A stretch of DNA of 64,000 nt from the NCBI RefSeq assembly GCF_037201915.1, contig NZ_CP147505.1:2170001-2234000 (forward strand), read 5' to 3'. Every line of letters begins with the position of its first letter. Position 1 is the first letter of the stretch. Below are positions 57,228 through 64,000 of this stretch, in pieces. Position numbers and translations under genes: made by a program. The notes beneath the pieces are model-generated. The model saw only the letters and a program-made list of their open reading frames with translations. It was not told the origin of the DNA and ran no database searches. This DNA is from Haloplanus sp. CK5-1. Its GTDB lineage: Archaea; Halobacteriota; Halobacteria; Halobacteriales; Haloferacaceae.

Positions 57228-57611
57228 ATGAGCGAGCACCGTGACCTCGTCGACCCGGCGCTCGAAGAGCAACTGGTGAGCACCTGCCGAACCGCTGTCG
57301 GGGACAGTCTCCGGAGTATCACCTACTTCACGCCGGACGGCTACGAACAGGTGTACCTCCGATCCGATCTGGAGGCCGACACCGACCTCGGAGCGCTCGT
57401 CGAACACGAGGTCGCGGGCTTTCGCACGCAGTTGGCCTACGACGGGAGCGAACTCGGCGACTACCAGTACACGCTTCGGGTGTTCGAGAACGGATTCGTC
57501 ACGCGCGTGATCACGGACGACCACGGCGTGTTCGTGACGACCGACGGCATCACGGTCCGGCGGTCGCGGGAAGTGACCGGTGCGATCCGGTCGACGCTGG
57601 AACTGGACTGA
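57228..57611 (+). CDS. conserved haloarchaeal hypothetical protein
   Basis: A 127-residue protein: helical start EHRDLVDPALEEQLVSTCRTAVGDSLRSI, then beta-rich TYFTPDGYEQVYLRSDLEADTDLGALVEHEVAGF and QYTLRVFENGFVTRVITDDHGVFVTTDGITV. Looks like a roadblock-like or ligand-binding fold. Start ATG 57228; a TTAAC box lies about 31 nt upstream. Stops 17 bp before the nuoN stop (convergent). Confidence 0.65.
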   Translation: MSEHRDLVDPALEEQLVSTCRTAVGDSLRSITYFTPDGYEQVYLRSDLEADTDLGALVEHEVAGFRTQLAYDGSELGDYQYTLRVFENGFVTRVITDDHGVFVTTDGITVRRSREVTGAIRSTLELD

Positions 57612-57627
57612 CGGTGGCGAGCGCGGC

Positions 57628-59133
57628 CTACGCGAACAGCGCTGCGGCCGCACTCTGTGCCGTCTCGACGACCGGCCCGAACGCCGGGAGGAGCACGAGC
57701 GTCCCGACGGCCGCGGCGAGCACTGCGACGTAGAGGCCAAGTGGTGTCGCACCGAGGTCGAACCCGTCGACGGGGTCCTCGATCCACATCGCCTTCACCA
57801 CGCGGGAGTAGTAGAACAGCGACAGCGCGCTGTTGATCGCGCCGACGGCGGCGAGCCACCAGAAGCCGCCCTCGATGGCCGAGTAGAAGAGGGCGTACTT
57901 CGAGAGGAAGCCACCGAAGGGTGGCAGTCCAGCGAGCGAGAACATGAACACCGTCATCGCGAGGCAGGCGACCGGCGCTCGCGTCGCGAGGCCCTGATAG
58001 TCCTCGAAGGTCCGGCCGATCTCCCAGCGCTCGGCCATCGCGATGAACAGGAACGCCCCGGTGTTCATGAAGCCGTACACCAAGAGGTGGGCCATGCTCG
58101 CGCCCATCACGTTCCCGTTCGGTCCACCGCCCGAGAGCGCCGCCAGGCCGATCAGCGCGTAGCCCGCGTGCCCGACCGAGGAGTACGCCAACATTCGCTT
58201 GACGTTCTCCTGGGTCGCCGCCGCGAAGTTGCCGAGCGTCATCGTGACGACGGCGAGGACGGCAAAGAGCAGCGGCCAGTCGATGCCCATCGGGACGACG
58301 GTCTCGAGGGGGAACGCGACCGCGAACACACGGAAGGCGACGGCGAAGCCAGCGGCCTTCGACGCCGACGAGAGGAAGGCGCTGATCGGTGCGGGCGCAC
58401 CCTCGTACGCCTCCGGTGCCCAGAAGTGGAAGGGGACGGAGGCCGTCTTGAACGCGAACCCGCCGGCGATCATCACGACCCCAACCCCCACGATACCGAC
58501 GAAGTCGTCGGCGTCGCCGATGGCGGCAGCCACGTCCGACAGGAGCAGCGACCCCGTCGCGGCGTACACGAGCGAGATACCGAAGACGAGAACGCCCGAG
58601 GAGACGGCGCCCACGAGGAAGTACTTCAGCCCGGCCTCGACGCTCCCCCGGTTCTTCTTGAGGAAGGCGACGAGCGCGTACGAGGGGAGCGAAGCGAGTT
58701 CGAGGCTGACGAACACCGTCGCCAGCGACCCTGCCGAGGCCATGAGGCTCATCCCCGTCGCCGCGAGCAACACCAGGGAGTAGAACTCCGCCTGGTAGGT
58801 TCGGTCCCGCAGGTAGTCGTGACTGGCCAGCGACACCATGGCGACGACGCTGGCGACGATGACGGTGAAAAAGAGGCTCAACCCGTCGACGACGAGCGAG
58901 CCACCGTACAGTTCGATCGCACCACCGGCCTGTCCGGTGCCCGCGAGCAGGTACCAGCCGGCGACGGCGAGTGTGGCGACGCTCCCGCCGACCGAGACGG
59001 CCGCCAGCGCGGTCGGTCGCGTCGAGTCGGGGTCGATGCTGTCGACCAACAGCAAGACGAGCGCCGTCAGGCCGAGCAACACCGTCGGTGCGATGGCCAT
59101 CCACGTCGGGAGTTGGATCTGTAGTGGCGTCAC
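57628..59133 (-). CDS. nuoN: NADH-quinone oxidoreductase subunit N
   Basis: A 501-residue antiporter-like membrane subunit of complex I with about 14 helices. Key residues VKRMLAYSSVGHAGYALIG and KTASVPFHFWAPEAYEGAPAPISAFLSSASKAAGFAV match the Mrp-type proton channel family. GTG start overlaps the nuoM stop (GTGA). Confidence 0.94.
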   Translation of the reverse strand: MTPLQIQLPTWMAIAPTVLLGLTALVLLLVDSIDPDSTRPTALAAVSVGGSVATLAVAGWYLLAGTGQAGGAIELYGGSLVVDGLSLFFTVIVASVVAMVSLASHDYLRDRTYQAEFYSLVLLAATGMSLMASAGSLATVFVSLELASLPSYALVAFLKKNRGSVEAGLKYFLVGAVSSGVLVFGISLVYAATGSLLLSDVAAAIGDADDFVGIVGVGVVMIAGGFAFKTASVPFHFWAPEAYEGAPAPISAFLSSASKAAGFAVAFRVFAVAFPLETVVPMGIDWPLLFAVLAVVTMTLGNFAAATQENVKRMLAYSSVGHAGYALIGLAALSGGGPNGNVMGASMAHLLVYGFMNTGAFLFIAMAERWEIGRTFEDYQGLATRAPVACLAMTVFMFSLAGLPPFGGFLSKYALFYSAIEGGFWWLAAVGAINSALSLFYYSRVVKAMWIEDPVDGFDLGATPLGLYVAVLAAAVGTLVLLPAFGPVVETAQSAAAALFA

Positions 59134-60662
59134 GAGAGGTCACCTCCGAAGTCGAGCAGCGGATCGACCGCGTCTTGGATCATCCCGAAGAAGAGGTCGG
59201 GAGCGACCCCGAGGACGATGATCGTCACGAGCAACACCGCGAGCGGCACCGTCTCGTGGAGCGCGGCCGGACCGACCTCGTAGTCGGTTTCGAGGCGGAA
59301 CGAGCCAAAGAGCGTCCGCTGCATCGCGAGCAGCAGGTAGCCGGCGACGATCACGATGCCGAACATGGCCGCCGCGGTAAAGAGCGGCATGGCGGCGTGG
59401 ACCGTCGATTCGAACGCGCCCTTGAAGATGAAGAACTCGCCGGCGAAGCCGGCCATCAGGGGCAGCCCCATGTAGCCGAAGGCACCGGCGACGAAGATGC
59501 CGGCGGTGACCGGCATCCGGTCGGCCATGCCGGACATGTCCCCGACCATCCGGGTGTGGGTGGTGTTGTACATGACGCCGACCGACATGAACATCAGCCC
59601 CGAGATGAGGCCGTGGGCGATCATCTGGAAGGTCGCCCCGCCGACCCCGTAGGTCGTGTAGGCGATCAACCCGAGGATGACGTAGCCCATCGACGAGACG
59701 GACGAGTAGGCGACGATGCGCTTGAGGTCCTGTTGGGCCAGCGCCAGCATCGCGCCGTAGATGACGCTCACGACGGCGAGCAGTGCGATCGGAACCACGA
59801 ACTGCGTCGCCGTCTCGGGCAGCATCGTGAAGTTGAACCGGAGCAGGGCGTAGGTCCCCATCTTCAGGAGGACGCCCGCCAGCATCACCGACACGGGTGA
59901 CGGCGCCTCGACGTGGGCGTCCGGGAGCCACGTGTGGAACGGGACGATGGGAACCTTCACCGCGAAGCCGAGGAACATCGCCACGAAGGCGACGGTTCGG
60001 AGCGTTCCGGCGGGGATACCGTGTAGCGATCCGAGTTCGCCAGCCCGGAGCGCGGTCGCGATGGCTGGCATGTCCAGCGACGACACCGAGTCACCCAGGC
60101 CGAAGACCAGGGCGATGAAGCCGATGAACATCGCCAGCGACGCGATGTTCGTGTAGACGAAGAACTTGATCGCGGCGTACTTCCGGCGCGGGCCGCCCCA
60201 GACGCCGATGAGGAAGTACATCGGCAGGAGGACGGCCTCCCAGAAGATGAACCAGACGAAGAAGTCGAGCGCGGTGAACACGCCCAGTAGGTTCGCCTCC
60301 ATGAACAGCATCAGTCCGTAGAACTGGGACTGGCGGTCGTCGATCGGCGTCCACGCGCTCACGATGGCGAGCGTCGAGAGGATCGTCGTCAACACGACCA
60401 GCGGGAGGCCGATACCGTCGACGCCGACGTGCCAGTTGAGCGTGTAGCCGCCGAGTTCCAGCCACGGAACTATCGTCTCGAACGCGGGGTCGCCGCCCGT
60501 GAGGGCGTTGCCGGTCGCGTCGAATCGACTCCACATGTAGAGGCTCCCCGCGACGGGGAGCAGACTCAGCGCTGCCGCGAGGCGTCCGGCCACCCGGTCG
60601 GGGGCGAGCAGGACGACCATCGAGGCGGCAAAGGTCACGGCGATCAACCCTTCGATAATCAT
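59130..60662 (-). CDS. nuoM: NADH-quinone oxidoreductase subunit M
   Basis: A 510-residue proton-channel subunit of complex I. Family blocks: FVWFIFWEAVLLPMYFLIGVWG, KVPIVPFHTWLPDAHVEAPSPVSVMLAGVLLKMG (channel lysine and proline break), QQDLKRIVAYSSVSSMGYVILG. ATG at 60662 overlaps the nuoL stop (ATGA). Confidence 0.95.
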   Translation of the reverse strand: MIIEGLIAVTFAASMVVLLAPDRVAGRLAAALSLLPVAGSLYMWSRFDATGNALTGGDPAFETIVPWLELGGYTLNWHVGVDGIGLPLVVLTTILSTLAIVSAWTPIDDRQSQFYGLMLFMEANLLGVFTALDFFVWFIFWEAVLLPMYFLIGVWGGPRRKYAAIKFFVYTNIASLAMFIGFIALVFGLGDSVSSLDMPAIATALRAGELGSLHGIPAGTLRTVAFVAMFLGFAVKVPIVPFHTWLPDAHVEAPSPVSVMLAGVLLKMGTYALLRFNFTMLPETATQFVVPIALLAVVSVIYGAMLALAQQDLKRIVAYSSVSSMGYVILGLIAYTTYGVGGATFQMIAHGLISGLMFMSVGVMYNTTHTRMVGDMSGMADRMPVTAGIFVAGAFGYMGLPLMAGFAGEFFIFKGAFESTVHAAMPLFTAAAMFGIVIVAGYLLLAMQRTLFGSFRLETDYEVGPAALHETVPLAVLLVTIIVLGVAPDLFFGMIQDAVDPLLDFGGDLS

Positions 60663-62683
60663 GCGAACCACCCTCCGAGAACACCGAACACCACAAGTAA
60701 CGCCGTCAGCCCGAGGGTGAGGAGCACGGCGTAGTTGGTCACGACACCGGTCTGAATCCGCCGGATGCGACTCCCGGCGAACAGGCTCACGCTGGAGACG
60801 AGGTCGACGACCCCGTCGATGACACCCTGGTCGAACTTGTCGGCCAGCCGAGCGAGCGGTAGGACGACCGACTCCGCGATCCAGACCTGGTACTCGTCTT
60901 GGTAGTAGTTGTTGTACCAGAGCGTCTTGATCGCGCCGAGTTTCGCCGTGTGCTCGTCGGGGTCGGCGACGTTGTAGAGGACGTGCGCGGTGAGGACGCC
61001 CGCAAGCGCGAGGGCGAGCGACACCGCGCCAGCGACGTAGGAGGCCACGTCCGCGGCGGAGTAGCCCGCGTAGTCGTGGAGCAACTCGCCGTAGTGTTCG
61101 CTCGTGAGCGCCGACAGTTCACCGTGGGCGAGCCAGTCGTGGAGATACTCCGGCGGGAAGCCCCCCGTCAGGTCGTGCAACGGGACCATGTTGACGAAGC
61201 CGACCGTCGCGGCCAGAATCCCGAGCACCACCAGCGGGGCCTTCACGTTCCACCGCACCCCGTGGGGGTCGCGGGCCACGTCGGTACGGGGTTCGCCGTG
61301 GAAGGTGAGAAAGACCATCCGGAAGGTGTAGAAGCCGGTGAAGAAGACGGCCACCAGTCCCATCGCGTAGCCGGCCAGCAGGAGCGGCGAGCCGTCGAGT
61401 CCGTGTATCAGTGCCTCGTAGAGCACCTCGTCTTTCGACCAGAAGCCGGCGAAGGGAACGATGCCCGCGAGCGCCAGCGACCCCGAGAGGAAGGTGTAGT
61501 AAGTGACGGGCATCCGCTCTTTGAGCCCGCCCATGTTCCACATGTCCTCGTCGTGGTGCATGGCGATGATGACCGCGCCGGCACCGAGGAAGAGCAGCGC
61601 CTTGAAGAAGGCGTGGGTGAGCAGGTGGAAGGTGGCGGCGACGTAGCCGCCCGCGCCCAGTCCGAGCATCATGTAGCCGTACTGCGAGATGGTGGAGTAG
61701 GCGAGCACCTGCTTGATCTCCCGCTTGACGACGCCCATCGTCGCTGCGAAGAGGGCAGTGAACCCCCCGACCAAGGCGACGATACCGAGAGCGGTGGGAG
61801 ACAGCGCGTAGAAGCCGTACATCCGGGCGACGAGGTAGACGCCGGCCGCCACCATCGTCGCGGCGTGGATGAGCGCGGAGACGGGCGTTGGACCCTCCAT
61901 CGCGTCCGGGAGCCACGTGTGCAGCGGGAACTGGGCGGATTTCCCGATCACGCCCCCGAGGATGAGGAGGCCGAGGATGGTGAACCACGTCTGTGGCGCG
62001 AAGCCGAAGGTGGTCACGTCGGCCGATCCCGCCAGTACCTGCTCCGCGATGACGGGGAATGCTCCCTCTCCCGCGAACTTCGCCGTGCCGAAGGTGGCGA
62101 AGACGGCGACGACGCCGACGAGGAAGAAGTAGTCACCGAAGCGGGTGACGAGGAACGCCTTCTTCGCGGCGCTCGGCGGCCCCTCCTCGCGGAACCAGAA
62201 GCCGATCAGGAGGTACGAACAGAGGCCGACGAGTTCGAAGAACATGAACGCCATCAGCAGGTTGTCGGCGACGACGAACCCGAGCATGGAGGCGGTGAAC
62301 AGGCCGAGCCCGGCGTAGTAGCGCGGCAGGCCCGTCTCGCCCTCGTCGTTCATGTATCCGAGGCTGAACACGTGGACCAGCAGCGCGACCAGCGAGACGA
62401 TGAGCAGCATCATCGCCGCCAGCGGATCGAGGAGAAGTCCGAACGTGAGTGTCGTCGTCCCCTCGCCGACGCCCGCGGCCCACGTGTACAGCGTCTCGTT
62501 GTATGCGTTGCCGGCGCTGACGGTCAGGAAGACCCACGCCGACAGCACCAGCGAGCCCGCGGTGGCGGCGATACCGCCGAACGCGCCGCCCTTGGGGAGG
62601 TACTTCCCGCCCGCGAGCGACACGAGGAAAGATAGGAAGGGGAGGAGGACGATGGCGGGCGCGTAGTCGAACGCTCCGACCAT
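60659..62683 (-). CDS. nuoL: NADH-quinone oxidoreductase subunit L
   Basis: A 674-residue largest membrane subunit with the extra lateral helix at the C-terminus. Blocks: FFFELVGLCSYLLIGFWF, KSAQFPLHTWLPDAMEGPTPVSALIHAATMVAAGVYLVAR, KREIKQVLAYSTISQYGYMMLG. One base separates it from the nuoK stop, and ATGA couples it to nuoM. Confidence 0.96.
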   Translation of the reverse strand: MVGAFDYAPAIVLLPFLSFLVSLAGGKYLPKGGAFGGIAATAGSLVLSAWVFLTVSAGNAYNETLYTWAAGVGEGTTTLTFGLLLDPLAAMMLLIVSLVALLVHVFSLGYMNDEGETGLPRYYAGLGLFTASMLGFVVADNLLMAFMFFELVGLCSYLLIGFWFREEGPPSAAKKAFLVTRFGDYFFLVGVVAVFATFGTAKFAGEGAFPVIAEQVLAGSADVTTFGFAPQTWFTILGLLILGGVIGKSAQFPLHTWLPDAMEGPTPVSALIHAATMVAAGVYLVARMYGFYALSPTALGIVALVGGFTALFAATMGVVKREIKQVLAYSTISQYGYMMLGLGAGGYVAATFHLLTHAFFKALLFLGAGAVIIAMHHDEDMWNMGGLKERMPVTYYTFLSGSLALAGIVPFAGFWSKDEVLYEALIHGLDGSPLLLAGYAMGLVAVFFTGFYTFRMVFLTFHGEPRTDVARDPHGVRWNVKAPLVVLGILAATVGFVNMVPLHDLTGGFPPEYLHDWLAHGELSALTSEHYGELLHDYAGYSAADVASYVAGAVSLALALAGVLTAHVLYNVADPDEHTAKLGAIKTLWYNNYYQDEYQVWIAESVVLPLARLADKFDQGVIDGVVDLVSSVSLFAGSRIRRIQTGVVTNYAVLLTLGLTALLVVFGVLGGWFA

Positions 62684-62684
62684 C

Positions 62685-62987
62685 TTACCACCTCATCCCC
62701 TTGGCCAGCGTCACGTCCACGTCGCCGAAGTTGCGATACAGGACGAGGATGATGCCGATGCCGACCGCGACCTCCGCGGCGGCGAGCGCCATCGTGAACA
62801 GGCCGAACGTCTGGCCGGTGACGTTCCCCCAGTACGCCGAGAAGGCGACGAGGTTGATGTTGGCCGCGTTCAGCATGAGTTCGACCGACATCAGGAACAG
62901 CAGCGCGTTCGACCGTGTGAGGATCCCGAACAGGCCGATGCAGAAGACGGCCGCCGCCAGCAGCAGGTACCACTGGACCGGGACCAT
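62685..62987 (-). CDS. nuoK: NADH-quinone oxidoreductase subunit K
   Basis: A 100-residue three-helix subunit. NALLFLMSVELMLNAANINLVAFS has the conserved membrane Glu of NuoK, and LALAAAEVAVGIGIILVLYRN has the second Glu. ATGA overlap with the upstream nuoJ2 stop. Confidence 0.94.
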   Translation of the reverse strand: MVPVQWYLLLAAAVFCIGLFGILTRSNALLFLMSVELMLNAANINLVAFSAYWGNVTGQTFGLFTMALAAAEVAVGIGIILVLYRNFGDVDVTLAKGMRW

Positions 62988-63364
62988 CAGGCGTCACCTC
63001 CCTCGTCGTCGGCGTCGCCGCCGCGAAGTCGGTCGCGAACCTGCCGGCCGCCGTCGGCCAGCAGCGCCACCGGACTCCCGTCCTCCTCGCGTTTCGCCAG
63101 GAGGAGCGAGCCGTCGAGTGCGGCGTCGAGAGCGACGGCGACGACGATGAGCGCGACGAGGAAGCCCTCGCCGGGGACCGACCCCATGTCGAGGTCGAAC
63201 ATCGCGTAGCCGATGCTCGCGGTGATCCCCGCGTCGGGGGCGAACCCCTGTGGGTCGCCAAAGGAGGCCCGAAGGATCGCCACCGCCATCACGACGAACA
63301 GCGCGACGGCCGCCAGTCCGGGGAGGAAGCTCCCCTCGGTGTTCAGTTCCGGTTTCGTTGTCAT
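62987..63364 (-). CDS. nuoJ2: complex I subunit J, C-terminal half (NuoJ2)
   Basis: A 125-residue protein with two membrane helices (GLAAVALFVVMAVAILRASFG and GFLVALIVVAVALDAALDGSLLLAKRE) and a charged tail. In haloarchaea NuoJ is encoded as two genes; this is the second half. ATGA overlaps with nuoJ1 and nuoK. Confidence 0.85.
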   Translation of the reverse strand: MTTKPELNTEGSFLPGLAAVALFVVMAVAILRASFGDPQGFAPDAGITASIGYAMFDLDMGSVPGEGFLVALIVVAVALDAALDGSLLLAKREEDGSPVALLADGGRQVRDRLRGGDADDEGGDA

Positions 63365-63627
63365 GCCCCGCTCACCTCCGATTCGGCTGTCGATTTCGTG
63401 AGCATCACGGCGAACGTGATGAGGATCAACACCCCGCCCACGTAGACGAGGACCTGCATGGCGGCCAGAAACTCCGCCTGCAGCATCACGTAGTGCACCG
63501 CGACGCTCAACAGGGCGCCGCCCAGCAGGAGTGCGGAGTGCCACACGTCCCTGACGAGGACGACGCCCAGGCTGCACCCCACTGTCACGAGGGCGAACAG
63601 CACGAACGCGATCGTTTCATACACCAT
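63361..63627 (-). CDS. nuoJ1: complex I subunit J, N-terminal half (NuoJ1)
   Basis: An 88-residue protein with three helices; DVWHSALLLGGALLSVAVHYVMLQAEFLAAMQVLVYVGGVLILITFAVMLT is the NuoJ core with the conserved Tyr and Glu. An A/T-rich stretch (63625-63660) upstream could hold an internal promoter in the 76-bp gap after nuoI. Confidence 0.88.
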   Translation of the reverse strand: MVYETIAFVLFALVTVGCSLGVVLVRDVWHSALLLGGALLSVAVHYVMLQAEFLAAMQVLVYVGGVLILITFAVMLTKSTAESEVSGA

Positions 63628-63703
63628 TGCTTGAATTTGCTTGAGGTAATGTTTTGAACGTTTCGAGACGACTCAGCGCCGACGCGGCACCGAGCGTCCG
63701 ACT

Positions 63704-64000
63704 CTACTGATAATCGATCTCCCCGTCACCCTCGCCGATCCACGCGCCACGGTCCGGGTTGCGGGATTCGAGCGGATCGATCCCTTTGTACCACGGGACG
63801 TTCTTCAACTGCTCTTTGTTGTAGACGAAGTCGTCTTTCGTGTCGGCGGTGAACTCGAAGTTCTGTGTCAGCAGGATGGCGTCCACCGGACACACCTCCT
63901 CGCAGAGTCGGCAGTAGATACACTGGCCGATGTGGAGGTTGTACTGTTCGCCGTTGCGCTGGTCGTCCTGCACGATCTGGATCGTGTCGTTCGGACAGAC
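63704..64000 (-). CDS. nuoI: complex I subunit I, 4Fe-4S protein (5' part outside window)
   Basis: The last 99 codons of the ferredoxin-like subunit that passes electrons between the peripheral Fe-S chain and quinone. The visible cluster-binding motif is CIYCRLCEEVCP, preceded by the end of the other one (VCPNDTIQI at the window edge). Typical C-terminal tail (YNKEQLKNVPWYKG). The gene begins beyond position 64000. Confidence 0.93.
   Translation of the reverse strand, partial: VCPNDTIQIVQDDQRNGEQYNLHIGQCIYCRLCEEVCPVDAILLTQNFEFTADTKDDFVYNKEQLKNVPWYKGIDPLESRNPDRGAWIGEGDGEIDYQ

Noticed and set aside
57580..59124. 514-codon plus-strand ORF opposite nuoN
   Set aside because: Arg/Glu/His-rich shadow of a membrane protein gene; nuoN is unambiguous.
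60899..62635. 578-codon plus-strand ORF opposite nuoL
   Set aside because: Same reason: antisense shadow of a clear complex I subunit gene.

Overview
The window is chromosomal DNA from a haloarchaeon (class Halobacteria). The evidence is high GC, strongly Asp/Glu-rich proteins, archaeal information-processing genes (TFB, Nop5/fibrillarin, Bat-type HTH), a complex I gene set with a split nuoJ, ADP-forming acyl-CoA synthetase, the haloarchaeal glutamate-cysteine ligase, and TATA-like boxes about 28 nt before start codons (leaderless mRNAs). The genus cannot be fixed from the sequence; a Haloferacales member such as Haloplanus is only a guess. Coding density is high. I saw no rRNA, CRISPR array, intact insertion sequence or prophage.

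Layout. 1-5 kb: LarA-type racemase (cut by the window edge), a Dna2/Cas4-like nuclease-helicase and two acidic small proteins. 5-9.5 kb: TFB, catalase-peroxidase KatG and zinc-ribbon or hypothetical genes. 9.6-12.1 kb: Nop5-fibrillarin pair, then TenA. 12.1-21.3 kb: PadR regulator, GshA, CopA copper ATPase and a 1496-residue PAS/GAF Bat-like regulator. 21.4-24.9 kb: HTH regulators, an FAD oxidoreductase, CoaD, a single-repeat TFB-like protein and tRNA-Leu(UAG) with T-arm copies behind it. 24.9-37.1 kb: sensor kinase, JAMM protease, DUF502 membrane protein, two AMP-forming acyl-CoA synthetases, two iron-type alcohol dehydrogenases around a flavin reductase, and an SDR. 37.2-44.4 kb: ArgH-like lyase, a polytopic membrane protein, and an operon of a CGCGG-tailed small protein, a radical SAM/SPASM enzyme and a GluTR-dimerisation-like protein. 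44.4-57.6 kb: CysS, TrxB, a ZIP metal transporter with a DtxR-type operator, ADP-forming acyl-CoA synthetase with a phosphotransacetylase-like partner, an M24 peptidase carrying an in-frame palindromic repeat, a CBS-ParB fusion and a DHH phosphoesterase. 57.6-64 kb: nuoI(partial)-J1-J2-K-L-M-N on the minus strand.

How the genes work together. KatG, TrxB and GshA form a redox and oxidative-stress layer. CopA and the ZIP transporter handle metals, each with an operator-like palindrome upstream. AMP-forming and ADP-forming acyl-CoA synthetases, together with the PTA-like P-loop protein, act on acetate and other acyl-CoAs. The nuo genes are coupled by ATGA or GTGA overlaps and encode the membrane arm of complex I. 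The most unusual local system is the operon at 40751-42462, which looks like a radical-SAM-modified peptide (RiPP) locus with an added tetrapyrrole-type small protein.
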